Shown: one piece after another, positions 34,121 to 45,845 of the stretch
Numbering within the stretch: the first letter of the stretch is position 1
Layout: every line of letters starts with the position of its first letter
Assembly (NCBI RefSeq): GCF_018294505.1
Contig: NC_057802.1
Span: 315,547,816-315,611,815 of the forward strand
Reading direction: 5' to 3'
DNA length: 64,000 nt
Origin: Triticum aestivum
Taxonomy: Eukaryota > Streptophyta > Magnoliopsida > Poales > Poaceae
Position numbers and translations under genes: made by a program
The notes under the pieces: generated by a model
What the model saw: the letters and a program-made list of their open reading frames with translations, nothing else
The model's database searches: none
What the model was told of the DNA's origin: nothing

Positions 34121-36589
34121 TGTAGCGATCCGACCTCAAACGGTCAAATCTCTATGTTTAGTGTCATCCCTAGATCGGTAATGCTGAGACACACAGTACT
34201 CGAATGGGTTTATAACAGAGTAGCAATCACACACTTATTACATCGAATGTCTCAAAAGAGAACTTAATACAATAAATATGGCTTAAGGCCATCTAAATAA
34301 GATAACAGCGGAAGTCTTGGAAGATAAAGTGAGTCCATCAACTCCAACGGCATAGCTGAGTGCATGACAAACGACCTATGGCACCTTACTCGTCGTCTGA
34401 AAAGTCTGCAGCATGATACGTTGCAGCCCGAAAACGGGCCAGCACATGGAATATGCTGGCAATATAACACAGTAGAGCAATGAACAGATAAATGCTATCA
34501 CTACATGTATATATGGATGGTGGAGGCTCAATGGTTATATTGTTTTTGCGAAAAGCCAATTTTTTCCTACATCAAAGGAATAAATTTTATTTAACTATCA
34601 TGGTGGTTGAAACATCATTGAGAAGGTTCCTCCAACTCAATCCCAATTAAAGTAATCATTTACAACCCAACAAATTAATTAAGAGTGATGAGATCAAATC
34701 AATAATTCAAGTACCAGATACTCAAGATGTCCATAACCGGGGACACGGCTAACCATGATTAGTTTATACACTCTGCAGAGGTTTGCGCACTTTTCCGCAC
34801 AAGACTCGATCTCCTCCATTTGATTTCTCGCACTACATGGTGTTTGAGAAACGGATGACCGAGACACAGTCTTTCAGAAGCATTAACTCTTTACTCTGGG
34901 TAGACAGTTACACCTACTTTCCCTCTACATCTGCTAGCCTACCACTGAAAGAGGTCACGCAACATACTCAACTATGCCAGAGCCCATAATGGCTTGTGGC
35001 TGCACACGGAAGTTTCTAGCATGAATAATCTTATGATCCCTTTGAGCCTGGGTGGCGGACCGTAGGATGATCACACGGGTACTCCGGGATATCCTAGGAC
35101 AACACTGGATTCTCCAAGTGCCCACAAGCAATCCACCCACATGTGTATTAAAGTTGCGACCTTAAGTTGAACCATTAATTAACAACTCACATCTGTCATG
35201 AATTCACTCAAACCCAATCCACGTCTACGAGCATAGCATAGAAATATAAGCATAACGTAGAAGTAACTCCCAGGGGTTTGATAATAAACAGGTAATAGGT
35301 TCTACCTCATCATCTACTTCCCAAACCCACATGTTAAGAGATCCTACTCATGCAATGTGTGAGGGTTGAAACTAATGCACAAAAACTGGGTAATAAAGGG
35401 GTATGATCAATGTGTTACTTGCCTTGCTGACGATCCGCAAAACCTAGAGACTCGTAGTAGCACGCTTCGCACTCTGGGAATTCTATTGCAAACAAACAAT
35501 AGCATACATAAGCAATCAAGAAAATATGCATGGGTAAACCTCAAATAAGAAGATCTAACCAGAAAGTTCAACTGAAGAACTCCGGTTTGCAAAAAGAATC
35601 AAATCAAACAGAGCAACGAAACTCAAACTGCGAAAGAAACAAGATCCGTTTACTAATCTGGACTAGAGTCAAATTTTACAGTACCAAAATCTTGCTCAAG
35701 TTGGTTAAACAGAAAGAGGGTTTCGAGAGGAAGATCTAGGCGCTTGTTTCACCTGATTTGGATAAACGAGCAAAAAGTTATACTAGATCGAAGATCAGGG
35801 CAGAAATCGCAATTAAAAATAATCACGGAAAAACCCCGGAAAAAGAAAAACCGACGAACAGGCTAACGAATGAACGTTCGCTGTCTGCGACTAACGGATG
35901 AACGGCGTTCGTTAAAACGAATGTACGGACGAATGTCCGCAAAATAAATAAACCGACGGAAAATCGATCTAATGAATTAAACTGGAAACTAAAAAAACGG
36001 GATCTAGATCTAGGGTTTACCGAAATAAACTGACGAAAGAAAAACCGCGGCGGCGGCGGCTAACTCCGGCGAACGGCGGGGCGGCTCCGGCGGCGAGGCG
36101 AGGCGGCGGCGGCGGCTGGAAAAATCCTAGAAAAAATAAATAAAAATATAAAAAATACCAAAACAAATTTTCACCGTCTAAATGGAATATTTAGAACAAG
36201 ATGAACATTTTCTTGGCCCTAATATGCAATTTTGAAAAACACATATTTTTCTAATTCAAATAAAATTGAAATAAAATCCAAATAAAATTATTTATTTGAT
36301 TTTAATATTTTTTGTCCAATATTTTAATTATTTTGGAGAAGTAATATTATCTCCTCTCATATATTTTAATTATGAAATATTTTCGGAGAGAAAAATTAAT
36401 TAAAACCAAAATGATCCTTGTTTCAATATTTGATAAAATTCAAATATGAAGAACATGAAATCCCCTACTCTCTCCGTGGGTCCTTGAGTTGGTTAGAATT
36501 TCGAGGATCGCAAAACAAAATGCAATAAAATATGATATGCATGGATGACCTAAGTATAACATTCCAAATTGAAAATTTGGGATGTTAGA
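34121..36589 (-). repeat. 3' LTR of the Tekay-type element, promoter region deleted
   Basis: The LTR is 2469 bp. On the minus strand it starts TCTAACATCCCAAATTTTC (TGT changed to TCT) and ends GGTCGGATCGCTACA. Compared with the other LTR it lacks the segment corresponding to about 44078-44228, including the TATA box. The junction (GGCTGG/AAAAAT) shows a 2-base microhomology. Confidence 0.9.
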
Positions 36590-36608
36590 AACCTACCCCC
36601 TTAAGATG
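36590..36608 (-). promoter_or_regulatory. polypurine tract of the Tekay-type element
   Basis: The minus strand reads TTAAGGGGGTAGGTT directly before the 3' LTR. It also overlaps the end of the polyprotein frame. Confidence 0.65.
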
Positions 36609-36936
36609 AATCTCGTCCTCGAGATTCGGGTTGGCTAGAAAATAGGTGTGAGTGGTCTTTGCGTAGATCATCCTCTCGTTCCCAAGTGGCTTCCTCCTTG
36701 GTATGGTGGCTCCACTGAACTTTGCAAAACTTGATAACCTTGCTGCGAGTAACTCGACTGGCAAACTCGAGAATCCTGACTGGTTTCTCCTCATATGTCA
36801 AATCACTATCCAACTGAATTGCTTCCAGGGGCAGTGTATCTCTCAGAGGAATATCGGCCATCTCTGCATGGCACTTCTTTAACTGGGAAACGTGAAATAC
36901 ATCATGTACTCCTGACAGTCCTTCGGGTAACTCCAA
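36601..36936 (-). pseudogene. Tekay-type chromodomain (end of integrase)
   Basis: The 111-residue frame reads GVHDVFHVSQLKKCHAEMAD, then the chromodomain YEEKPVRILEFASRVTRSKV, KVQWSHHTKEEATWEREDDL. Chromodomains of this type bind histone H3 marks and steer integration into heterochromatin. The sequence looks intact in itself, but it is separated from the integrase core by frameshifts. Confidence 0.88.
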
Positions 36937-36999
36937 CTTGTAGGCAACCTTCCCATGCGTTCCAAAACACGGTACGGTCCCACAAATCTCGGGGCTAAC

Positions 37000-38011
37000 T
37001 TTCCCTTAACTCCAAAACGTTTAACTCCTCGAAGAGGTGACACTCGCAGATATGCTCTGTCTTCGATTTCATAGACTACCTCCTTGCGTTTTGAATCTGC
37101 ATAGCTCTTCTGTCAGGACTGGGCTACCTTCAGTCTATCCCAAATTAGCTTAACCTTCTCTTCAGACTCCTTAATCAAATTCGGTCCAAACAACTGGCGG
37201 TCTCCAACTTCATCCCACATCAACGGTGTTCGGCATCTTCTTCCATACAGAGCTTCGAACGGTGCCATCTTCAAACTGGCCTGGTAGCTAAGTTGTACGA
37301 GAACTCCGCGTAAGGCAAGTTGTCATCCCAACTAGATCCATAATCTAGCGCACAAGCTCTCAGCATGTCCTCCAGAATCTGATTGACTCTCTCAGTCTGT
37401 CCATCTGTCTGTGGATGAAAGGCTGTGCTGAACTCTAGCCTGGTACCCAAAGTCTGGTGCAGCTGATGCCAAAACTTTGAAGTAAACTGTGTTCCTCTAT
37501 CTGATACGATGGTCCTCGGAACTCCGTGCAGACATACGATTCTGGTCATGTATATCTTGGCCAACTTTGCACTGGTATAAGTGGTCTTCGCTGGGATAAA
37601 GTGAGCTACTTTGGTCAAGCGATCCACTACTACCCAGATAGAATCATATCCCGATCGGGTCCTGGGTAATTCGGTGATAAAATCCATGCCAAGCTTGTCC
37701 CACTTCCATTCGGGTATCGGCATAGGCTGCAGCAGTCCTGCTGGCTTCTGATGTTCTGCCTTCACTCTCTGACATACATCACATATGGATACATACTCGG
37801 CAATATCCTTCTTCATTCCAGTCCACCAGAAACGCTCCTTCAAATCCAAATACATCTTGGTGTTTTCGGGGTGTATCGAGTATGGCGAGTCATGAGCTTC
37901 CTGAAGTATCAACTTCCTGATCTCTGCATTATTGGGCACATATACACGGTCCTCAAACCACAAGGTGTCGTGTTCATCCTCACGAAAACCTTTGGCTTTT
38001 CCTTCACTCAT
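37000..38011 (-). pseudogene. Tekay-type integrase core
   Basis: The open frame 38011-37271 contains the H2C2-like region (HPENTKMYLDLKERFWWTGM, CDVCQRVKAEHQKPAG) and the DDE core: KLGMDFITELPRTRSG (D), RTIVSDRGTQFTSKFW (D), TDGQTERVNQILEDML (E). It ends at a shift near 37270. The expected continuation (RRCRTPLMWDEVGDRQ, reading TPLMWDEVG) is in another frame to about 37000. The triad is intact, but the protein is broken at both ends. Confidence 0.87.
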
Positions 38012-38197
38012 CTTCTCCTTTGTCTCGGCAATTTCTTTGTCATCCTTCTAAGCTTCTCGAATCTTTCCCAATAACGTTGATTGAACCTCCAATGCTGCAA
38101 CAAAACCTCTAGGAACTATCTCCAAACGAAGCTCCCTGAGATCTTCTGCTAACTCCTTTGGCAATCCTTCGCTCACGAGGGTATTGGCATAACTCTT

Positions 38198-38620
38198 TCA
38201 GCTCAAAGCGTCTGCTACGACATTGGCCTTTCCTGGATGATAGTGCAATTTCATATCATAATCCTTTATGAGCTCCAACCATCTCCTTTGCCTGAGATTC
38301 AGCTCCTTCTGAGTAAAAATGTACTTCAAACTCTTGTCATCTGTGTACACATCGCAACGGTTTCCGAGAAGAAAATGTCTCCAGGTCTTGAGGGCATGCA
38401 CTACAGCTGCTAGCTCCAAATCATACGTGGCATAATTCAACTCGTGTGGTCGAAGTTTCCATGAGGCATACGAAACAACTCTTCCGTCTTGCATGAGTAC
38501 TCCTCCAAGTCCTAAGCGAGATGCGTCAAAATACACTTGGAAATCCTTGCGTATATCCGGCAGAATTAGCACTAGGCTGTAGTCAAACGTTTCTTTAACT
38601 CCTGGAAACTTGCTTCGCAT
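38198..38620 (-). pseudogene. Tekay-type RNase H
   Basis: The frame reads [20 protein letters not shown] (first D), [20 protein letters not shown] (E), [20 protein letters not shown] (D) and [13 protein letters not shown] (D). Catalytic residues are present. It overlaps the RT frame by 49 bp in a different phase, so a single indel separates RT from RNase H. Confidence 0.87.
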
Positions 38621-39704
38621 TCTTTAGTCCAATGGAACTTAGTGTCCTTCTTCAGCAATGCCGTCATAGGCTTTGCAATCTTGGAAAAATTCTCAATAAA
38701 TCTCCGATAGTATCCCGCGAGTCCAAGAAAACTGCGGATCTCTCCAACTGAGGTGGGTGCCAACCACTCAGTGACAGACTGAACCTTGGTAGGATCCACT
38801 GCTATACCTTCTCCTGATATAACATGTCCAAGAAATCCAACTTCCTTCAACCAAAACTCACATTTGCTGAACTTGGCATATAACTGATGTTCCCTGAGCT
38901 TCTCGAGAACTAAACACAAATGCTCCTTGTGTTCCTCTTCATTCTTCGAGTATACCAAGATATCATCAATGAACACCACGACAAACTTATCCAAAAACTC
39001 CATGAACACCTTGTTCATCATACTCATGAAATAGGCAGGGGCGTTAGTCAGTCAAATGACATAAACCTATACTCATATCGCCCGTACCTTGTGGTGAAGG
39101 CTGTCTTAGGTATATCTTGTTCTCGGATCTTCAGTTGGTGTTATCCTGATCGCAGATCGATCTTCAAAAACACTTTAGCTCCTTGCAGCTGGTCAAACAA
39201 GTCATTGATCATCAGCAGTGGGTACTTGTTCTTGATCGTCACTTCATTCAATGCATGATAATCAACAACCATTCTTAACGATCCATCCTTCTTTTCGACC
39301 AAGAGCACTGGGGCTCCCCATGGTGATGAACTTCGTCGAATGTAACCTTTCTCCAATAACTCCTTAATCTGCTTCTTAATCTCTTCCAGATCATTTGCGG
39401 GCATCCGGTACCGTCTCTTCCATATTGGTCCAGTGCCTGGCAATAGCTCTATCAAAAACTCGATGTATCGATCCAGCGGCATTCCTGGTAGCTCCTCTGG
39501 AAATACATCCGGGTAATCCTTCACTACAGGCACTTCCTCCTGAACAACTCCCGTGAGAGAATTTACTTGTGTCCTCCTCGGCGCATGCCTGGATACATAC
39601 TTGATCCTTTTTCCCTCCGGGGTAGTGAGCAAAATCGACTTACTGGTGCAATCGATGTTTCCCCCATACATCGATAGCCAATCCATGCCTAGTATCACAT
39701 CCAA
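38572..39704 (-). pseudogene. Tekay-type reverse transcriptase
   Basis: Frame 39704-39141 contains [40 protein letters not shown] and [11 protein letters not shown]. Frame 39027-38572 contains [20 protein letters not shown] (FIDD catalytic motif), [20 protein letters not shown] and [20 protein letters not shown]. The palm segment between them (39140-39028) is out of frame. The enzyme is inactive because of frame breaks, not loss of the DD residues. Confidence 0.88.
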
Positions 39705-39710
39705 TCCTTG

Positions 39711-41036
39711 TTACTCCAAAATTATCAGGTCTGAGGGGAAAACATGGCTTCCAATGGCCAATGGCATCTGAAAACATCCTTGACTTGCCATATACTCCAC
39801 TCCTGGTGAGCTTACTAACATAGGTGTCCTAAGTACTTTAGTGGGCAACTTATACTTATCCACAAATCCCCTTGATATGTATGAATGCGATGCACCAGTA
39901 TAAAAAAGAACAATTGCAATAAATGACTTAACCAAAAACTTACCGATAACTGCATCTGGCTGCGCTTCAACTTCCTCCACGTTCAGGTGATTCACTTGTC
40001 CCCTGTTGAAAGGGTTGGGCTTCTTCCCAGAGCTTCCATTGCCATTACCATTCTTTGCTTCAGGGCACTCAGTGGCATAGTGTCCAGTCTTCCCGCACTT
40101 GAAACAAGTAATGTGACTTAGGTCCTTCTTGGCAGGTGTGGCTGGATTGGAGCGGTTCTGATTACTGCTTGCTCCACTCCCATTCCCATTCTTGGGGCCA
40201 TTGTGGTTATGGGAACTCCCTCCATTGTGGTTATGGCCTCCATGGTTATGTGTAAGTCCTCCCGAGTTCGGGGTGAAACGAGGCTTCTGCTGAGCTCCAG
40301 AATTGTACTGTCCTTGTCCATACTTCCTCTTGCGGCTCTCAATCTGCTGCTGCTTCCCTTCAATCATAAGAGCCTTGTCTACCAACTCCTGGTAGTTGTT
40401 AAATGTTGCCACCATCAACTGCATGCTCATCTCATCATTCAGCCCTTCCATAAACTTCTCCTACTTCGCGGCATCTGTGGCCACATCATCAGGGGCATAA
40501 CGAGATAGCTTGCTAAACTCATCTAAGTACCGAGCCACAGTACGGTTTCCCTGGTGCAAGTTGTGAAACTCACGCTTCTTCATGTTCATAGCTCCAGTTG
40601 AGACATGGGCGGTGCGGAATGCTTGTTGAAACTGATCCCAAGTGATATTGGCTATAGGGAAAGTGGTTGTGTAATTCTCCCACCATGAGGTTGCTGGTCC
40701 ATCCAACTGATGTGTGGCAAAACGCACCTTCTCTGCATCTATGCATCCTGCGATGGTCAACTCCCTTCCAATCTTGCGTAGCCAGTCATCCGCAACTACG
40801 GGCTCGGTGCGTAGCCAGTCATCCGCAACTACGGGCTCGGTGCTACTAGAAAACACCGGCGGCTGCAACCTCAGAAAATGGGCTAAGTTGTCAACAGGTG
40901 GTGGTGGCGGAGGGTTGTTGTTGTTTTTGTTGTTGCCTTGGTTCTGGACTAATATCTGCATCAAGGCATTCTGCTGCTGGATCAACTGGGTGATCTCCGG
41001 TGGGAAGACAAATCCGGTGTCATGTCTCGGAGGCAT
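39711..41036 (-). pseudogene. Tekay-type gag and protease, active site mutated
   Basis: Gag starts ATG at 41036 (MPPRHDTGFVFPPEITQLIQ) and has the gag core (DGPATSWWENYTTTFPIANI, then ITWDQFQQAFRTAHVS). A 33-bp tandem duplication (40776-40841) repeats TEPVVADDWLR. A TAG near 40455 (AAK-stop-EKFMEGL) splits it. The CCHC zinc knuckle is intact (CFKCGKTGHYATEC). The protease motif reads VLFYTGASHSYIS where the family has DTGA, so the catalytic aspartate codon has become tyrosine. Confidence 0.88.
40776..40841. repeat. 33-bp tandem duplication in the Tekay gag
   Basis: GCGTAGCCAGTCATCCGC... occurs twice head to tail with no difference (40776-40808, 40809-40841). It keeps the frame and adds 11 residues. 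It must be recent, since the copies are identical. Confidence 0.9.
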
Positions 41037-41240
41037 CTGATGGGTTTAGAGGGGAGAGATTAGAATAGAAAAGAGGTCTAAGGAGAAAGCACTACCCAGA
41101 TGCACATGAGACAAACACAATCATATCATATCACTCAATCAATCAAGCAAGGGCATACAATCAGTCTAGAACTATCGTTACAAAAGTGCTCGGACTACTA
41201 CTATATACAGGGGTAATACTACTAATCATATGGTGGTCAT

Positions 41241-41984
41241 CTAGAAATTTTTATTGGTGGAAGACTCCATGATATCCGCTCCAGCTTCATCTTCATAATC
41301 ATCATCGCTACCATCAGGGTCGGAGTCGGTGTCGTCGATGATGATGTAGTCTTCATAATGAATTTCCTTGGGTCCGTCGTCTTCTCCTCCTAGCGCGGGG
41401 TCTCCCAGGAATACTCCTATCTTTCTTATCAAGTCGTCATTCTTCTCCACGAGTATCATCATTTCCTCCTCATATCCATCGCGTGTAGACTTGAGTTCCT
41501 CTTCTAGCTCCGTGATCCTAGTCATTGCCTTCTTCAAATCTATCATGCCTGCGCACATCTGGTTATCCTGGCGTCGAATGTGTTGGTTTAGCTCCTGGAT
41601 GAAAGCTGCAATGGATCTGTCCCTCCTGGTGCTGACCATTTCCCATTGCTCATCTCGGTGCCCACATATCTGATAGATAGTGTCCTTAAGATCCTTGTGA
41701 TAAACTTCGCCGATGCGTCCCATGGCGATGTGGGCTGCCATGCTCTTGCCTAAACTCCAGGTTGGTGCATCGAAGGAAAACTCTATGGGCTTAGTGACTG
41801 GCGTAAATGTCCTTCCTGGAACTTGAACTCGAATCATCCAGCGCTCCTCTTCTGGTAAAGTGGCAGTGTAGGTTCCGGTGAAGCTTGGTATTCCAATGTT
41901 CAGGTATCTAGTGACTTCCTTCAAGTGTCGTCCAAAGGGTGTGTCTTCATCCGGTTGTGCAAACTTGTTCCTCGAGTCCGCCAT
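41241..41984 (-). CDS. intact upstream ORF of the Tekay-type element
   Basis: The 247-residue frame begins ATG at 41984 (MADSRNKFAQPDEDTPFGRH) and lies between the PBS and gag. The first 90 residues look globular (WMIRVQVPGRTFTPVTKPIE, SLGKSMAAHIAMGRIGEVYH). Residues about 150-190 form a predicted coiled coil (LKKAMTRITELEEELKSTRD, then EEEMMILVEKNDDLIRKI). The tail is strongly acidic (DDTDSDPDGSDDDYEDEAG). No known domain is recognised. It is the only fully open frame in the element, although gag-pol around it has many stops. It may be an accessory protein (particle assembly or RNA binding by analogy), but that is a guess. Confidence 0.7.
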   Translation of the reverse strand: MADSRNKFAQPDEDTPFGRHLKEVTRYLNIGIPSFTGTYTATLPEEERWMIRVQVPGRTFTPVTKPIEFSFDAPTWSLGKSMAAHIAMGRIGEVYHKDLKDTIYQICGHRDEQWEMVSTRRDRSIAAFIQELNQHIRRQDNQMCAGMIDLKKAMTRITELEEELKSTRDGYEEEMMILVEKNDDLIRKIGVFLGDPALGGEDDGPKEIHYEDYIIIDDTDSDPDGSDDDYEDEAGADIMESSTNKNF

Positions 41985-42070
41985 CCTAAAGAGTAGAAAA
42001 TGGAGAGGAGTCAGAAGTAAGTAGAGAAGAGTGACCTATGGCTTTTCTTAGTGGTCGTGTCCTACAATCA

Positions 42071-42088
42071 GCGTGTGCTCCGATACCA
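42071..42088 (-). promoter_or_regulatory. primer-binding site of the Tekay-type element
   Basis: The minus strand reads TGGTATCGGAGCACACGC just after the LTR. TGGTATCRGAGC is the plant initiator Met-tRNA-type site. Confidence 0.85.
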
Positions 42089-42091
42089 TCT

Positions 42092-44699
42092 TGTAGCGAT
42101 CCGACCTCAAATGGTCAAATCTCTGTCATCCCTGGATCGGTAATGCTGATACACACAATACTCGAATGGGTTTATAACAGAGTAGCAATCACACACTTAT
42201 TACATCGAATGTCTCAAAAGAGAACTTAATACAATAAATATGGCTTAAGGCCATCTAAATAAGATAACAGCGGAAGTCTTGGAAGATAAAGTGAGTCCAT
42301 CAACTCCAACGACATAGCTGAGTGCATGACAAACGACCTATGGCACCTTACTCATCGTCTGAAAAGTCTGCAATATGATACGTTGCAGCCCGAAAACGGG
42401 TCAACACATGGAATATGCTGGCAATATAACACAGTAGAGCAATGAACGGATAAATGCTATCACTACATGCATATATGGCTGGTGGAGGCTCTATGGTTAT
42501 ATTGTTTTTGCGAAAAGCCAATTTTTTCCTACATCAAAGGAATAAATTTTATTTAACTATCATTGTGGTTGAAACATCATTGAGAAGGTTCCTCCAACTC
42601 AATCCCAATTAAAGTAATCATTACAACCCAACAAATTAATTAAGAGTGATGAGATCAAATCAATAATTGAAGTACCAGATACTCAAGATGTCCATAACCG
42701 GGGACACGGCTAACCATGATTAGTTTATACACTCTGCAGAGGTTTGAGCACTTTTCCCCACAAGACTCGATCTCCTCCGTTTGATTTCTCGCCCTACATG
42801 GTGTTTGAGAAACGGATGATCGAGACACAGTCTTTCAGAAGCATTAACTCTTTACTCTGGGTAGACAGTTACACCTACTTTCCCTCTACATCTGCTAGCC
42901 TACCACTGAAAGAGGTCACGCAACATACTCAACTATGCCAGAGCCTATAATGTCTTGTGGCTACACACGGAAGTTTCTAGCATGAATAATCTTATGATCC
43001 CTTTGAGCCTGGGTGGCGGACCGTAGGATGATCACACGGGTACTCCGGGATATCCTAGGACAACACTGGATTCTCCAGGTGCCCACAAGCAATCCACCCA
43101 GATGTGTATTAAAGTTGCCACCTTAAGTTGAACCATTAATTAACATCTCACATCTGTCATGAATTCACTCAAACCCAATCCACGTCTACGAGCATAGCAT
43201 AGCAATATAAGCATAACATAGAAGTAACTCCCAGGGGTTTGATAATAAACTGGTAATAGGTTCTACCTCATCATCTACTTCCCAAACCCACATGTTAAGA
43301 GATCCTACTCATGCAATGTGTCAGGGTTGAAACTAATGCACAAAAACTGGGTAATAAAGGGGTACGATCAATGTGTTACTTGCCTTGCTGACGATCCGCC
43401 AAACCTAGAGACTCGTACTAGCACACTTCGCACTCCGGGAATTCTATCGCAAACAAACAATAGCATACATAAGCAATCAAGCAAAGATGCACGGGTAAAC
43501 CTCACATAAGAAGATCTAACCAGAAAGTTCAACTGAAGAACTCCGGTTTGCAAAAAGAATCAAATCAAATGGAGCAACGAAACTCAAACTACGAAAGAAA
43601 CAAGATCTGTTTACTAATCTGGACTAAAGTCAAATTTTACTATACCAAAATCTTGTTCAAGTTGGTTAAACAGAAAGAGGGTTTCAAGACGAAGATCCAG
43701 GCACTTGTTTCAACTGATTTGGATAAACGAGCGAAAAGTTAAAGTAGATCGAAGATCAGGGCAGAAATCGCAATCGAAAATAATCGCGGGAAAACCCTGG
43801 AAAAGAAAAACTGACGAACAGGCTAACGAACGAACGTTCGCTGTCTGCGACTAACGGATGAACGGCGTTCGTTAAAACGAACGTACGGACGAACTTCCGC
43901 AAAATAAATAAACCGACGGAAAATCGATCTAATGAATTAAACCGGAAACTAAAAAAATCGGATCTAGATCTAGGGTTTACCAAAATAAACCGACGAAAAA
44001 AAGGCGGCGGCGGCTAACTCCGACGAACGGCGGGGCGACTCCTGTGGCTTGCGCGGCGGCGCGGCGGCGACGGCTGGAGGCGGCGCGCTAGGGCGGCGGC
44101 GACGCTAGGGTTCGGGAGGCGCGGGCGGGCTGGCGGCTCGGGCGCCTTATAAAGGGGGCCGGCCTGGGGAGTCCGGGCCGGTTACGGCCCGTAGGTCGGT
44201 TCGAATTTTTTTTAAAACGGATTTCGCCGGAAAAATTCTAGAAAAAATAAATAAAAATATAAAAATACCAAAACAAATTTTCACCGTCTAAATGGAATAT
44301 TTAGAACAAGATGAACATTTTCTTGGCCCTAATATGCAATTTTGAAAAACACATATTTTTCTAATTCAAATAAAATTGAAATAAAATCCAAATAAAATTA
44401 TTTATTTGATTTTAATATTTTTCCTCCAATATTTCAATTATTTTGGAGAAGTCATATTATCTCCTCTCATATATTTTAGTTATGAAATATTTTCGGAGAG
44501 AAAAATTCATTAAAACCAAAATGATCCTTGTTTCAATATTTGATAAAACTCAAATATGAAGAACATGAAATCCCCAACTCTCTCCGTGGGTCCTTGAGTT
44601 GCTTAGAATTTCGAGGATCGCAAAATGAAATGCAATAAAATATGATATGCATGGATGACCTAAGTATAACATTCCAAATTGAAAATTTGGGATGTTACA
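42092..44699 (-). repeat. 5' LTR of the Tekay-type element
   Basis: The LTR is 2608 bp. The minus strand starts TGTAACATCCCAAATTTTC at 44699 and ends GGTCGGATCGCTACA at 42092. Its start forms a hairpin (44668-44696, AACATTCCAAATT-gaa-AATTTGGGATGTT, one mismatch). The TATA box CTTTATAAG (minus) is at 44154-44146, in a GC-rich block missing from the 3' LTR. Confidence 0.92.
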
Positions 44700-44704
44700 G
44701 AACC

Positions 44705-44853
44705 AAAAGTTACTACACGAGCTATAGAAAAAAATAGTTAAAGCTTGTAACTAAAATGGGTAGATCAGGAAAAAGGTTAGCGAACCTCCCGAATGATTTC
44801 ACAATGAAATATGGATATGGAGGCCTACTACACAACTTCATTCTTGTAGACTC
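44705..44853 (+). pseudogene. Copia polyprotein fragment, piece 3
   Basis: It resumes KVTTRAIEKNS-stop, then in another frame RSGKRLANLPNDF, the RRSGRVSNPPDRY-like segment just before Copia RT. It ends where the LTR-like fragment begins (44854). The three pieces together show the oldest visible layer of the nest. Confidence 0.6.
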
Positions 44854-45845
44854 TGTTGGGCCTCCAAGCATTGAATTTTGAAGGGAAACAACAAATTCCC
44901 TCAAGTGGATGACCTGAGGTTTATCAATCCGTGGGAGGTGTAGGGTGAATATGGTCTCTCTCAAACAACCCTGCAATCAAATACAGGAAATCTCTTGTGT
45001 CCCCAACACACCCAATACAATTGTCAATTATATAAGTGCACTAGTTCGAAGAAGAGATGGTGATACAAGTGTAATACAGATGGTAGAAATCCGTTTTTAT
45101 AACCTGAAATGATAAAAATAGCAAGGTAACAAGTAGCAAACAATGAGCAAAGCGGTATATCAATGCTTATAAACAAGGCCTAGGGTTCATACTTTCACTA
45201 GTGCAATCTCTCAACAGTGCTAACATAATTGAATCATATAACAACCCCTCAACGTGCGATAAAGAATCACTCCAAAGTTCTTATCAATAGTGGAGAACAT
45301 AAGATGAAATTGTTGTAGGTAGCAAACCACCTCAAAGTTATCTTTCTGATTAATCTATTGATCCATCCCTATAAGTGTCACAAATAGCCCTAGAGTTCGT
45401 AGTACAATAACACCATATGATACGCATCAATCAACTCTCATGTCACCTAGATACTCCAATATCACCACAAGTATCTGTGAGTCAATTATTCGATATGGAT
45501 CAAACAATTTCAGATTCATAATATTCAATCCAACACAAAGAACTTCAAAGATTACCCCAACGTTTCTATTGGAGAAAGTAGGACGAAAACATGTATCTAT
45601 CTCTATGCCTAGATTACCCCAATGTCACCTCGGGAATTCGTAAGTTTGATTACCAAAACATAGATCAAGTGAATCAATAAATACCCCATTGTCACCACGA
45701 GTATCCACCTGCAAGACATACATCAAGTGATCTCAAATCCAAAATATTCAGTCCGATAATAATGGAACTTCAAAGGGCAACGCTCAAGTTATCACAACAA
45801 AGATAGAGAGGGAATAAAACCATATGATCCAACTATATTAACAAG
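44854..45845. mobile_element. truncated LTR-like repeat
   Basis: It starts TGTTGGGCCTCCAAGCATTG, a frequent Triticeae LTR start in my recollection, and continues with TCAATCCGTGGGAGGTGTAG and CACTAGTTCGAAGAAGAG. It is AT-rich with no coding potential. It breaks off at about 45845, where unrelated sequence begins, so no second terminus or TSD can be shown. The superfamily is not determined. Confidence 0.6.

Larger units (their letters stand above)
34121..44699 (-). mobile_element. full-length Ty3/Gypsy chromovirus, Tekay/Del-type
   Basis: The perfect TSD GAACC is at 34116-34120 and 44700-44704. Minus-strand order: 5' LTR 44699-42092, Met-tRNA-type PBS 42088-42071, an extra upstream ORF 41984-41241, gag 41036-40000, protease, RT, RNase H, integrase, a C-terminal chromodomain 36936-36601, PPT, and 3' LTR 36589-34121. 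The chromodomain after integrase and LTRs of about 2.5 kb fit the Tekay/Del chromoviruses. Gag-pol has several nonsense and frameshift lesions and a mutated protease active site. The LTRs are easily aligned but not identical, and the 3' LTR has lost about 139 bp. Confidence 0.92.
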
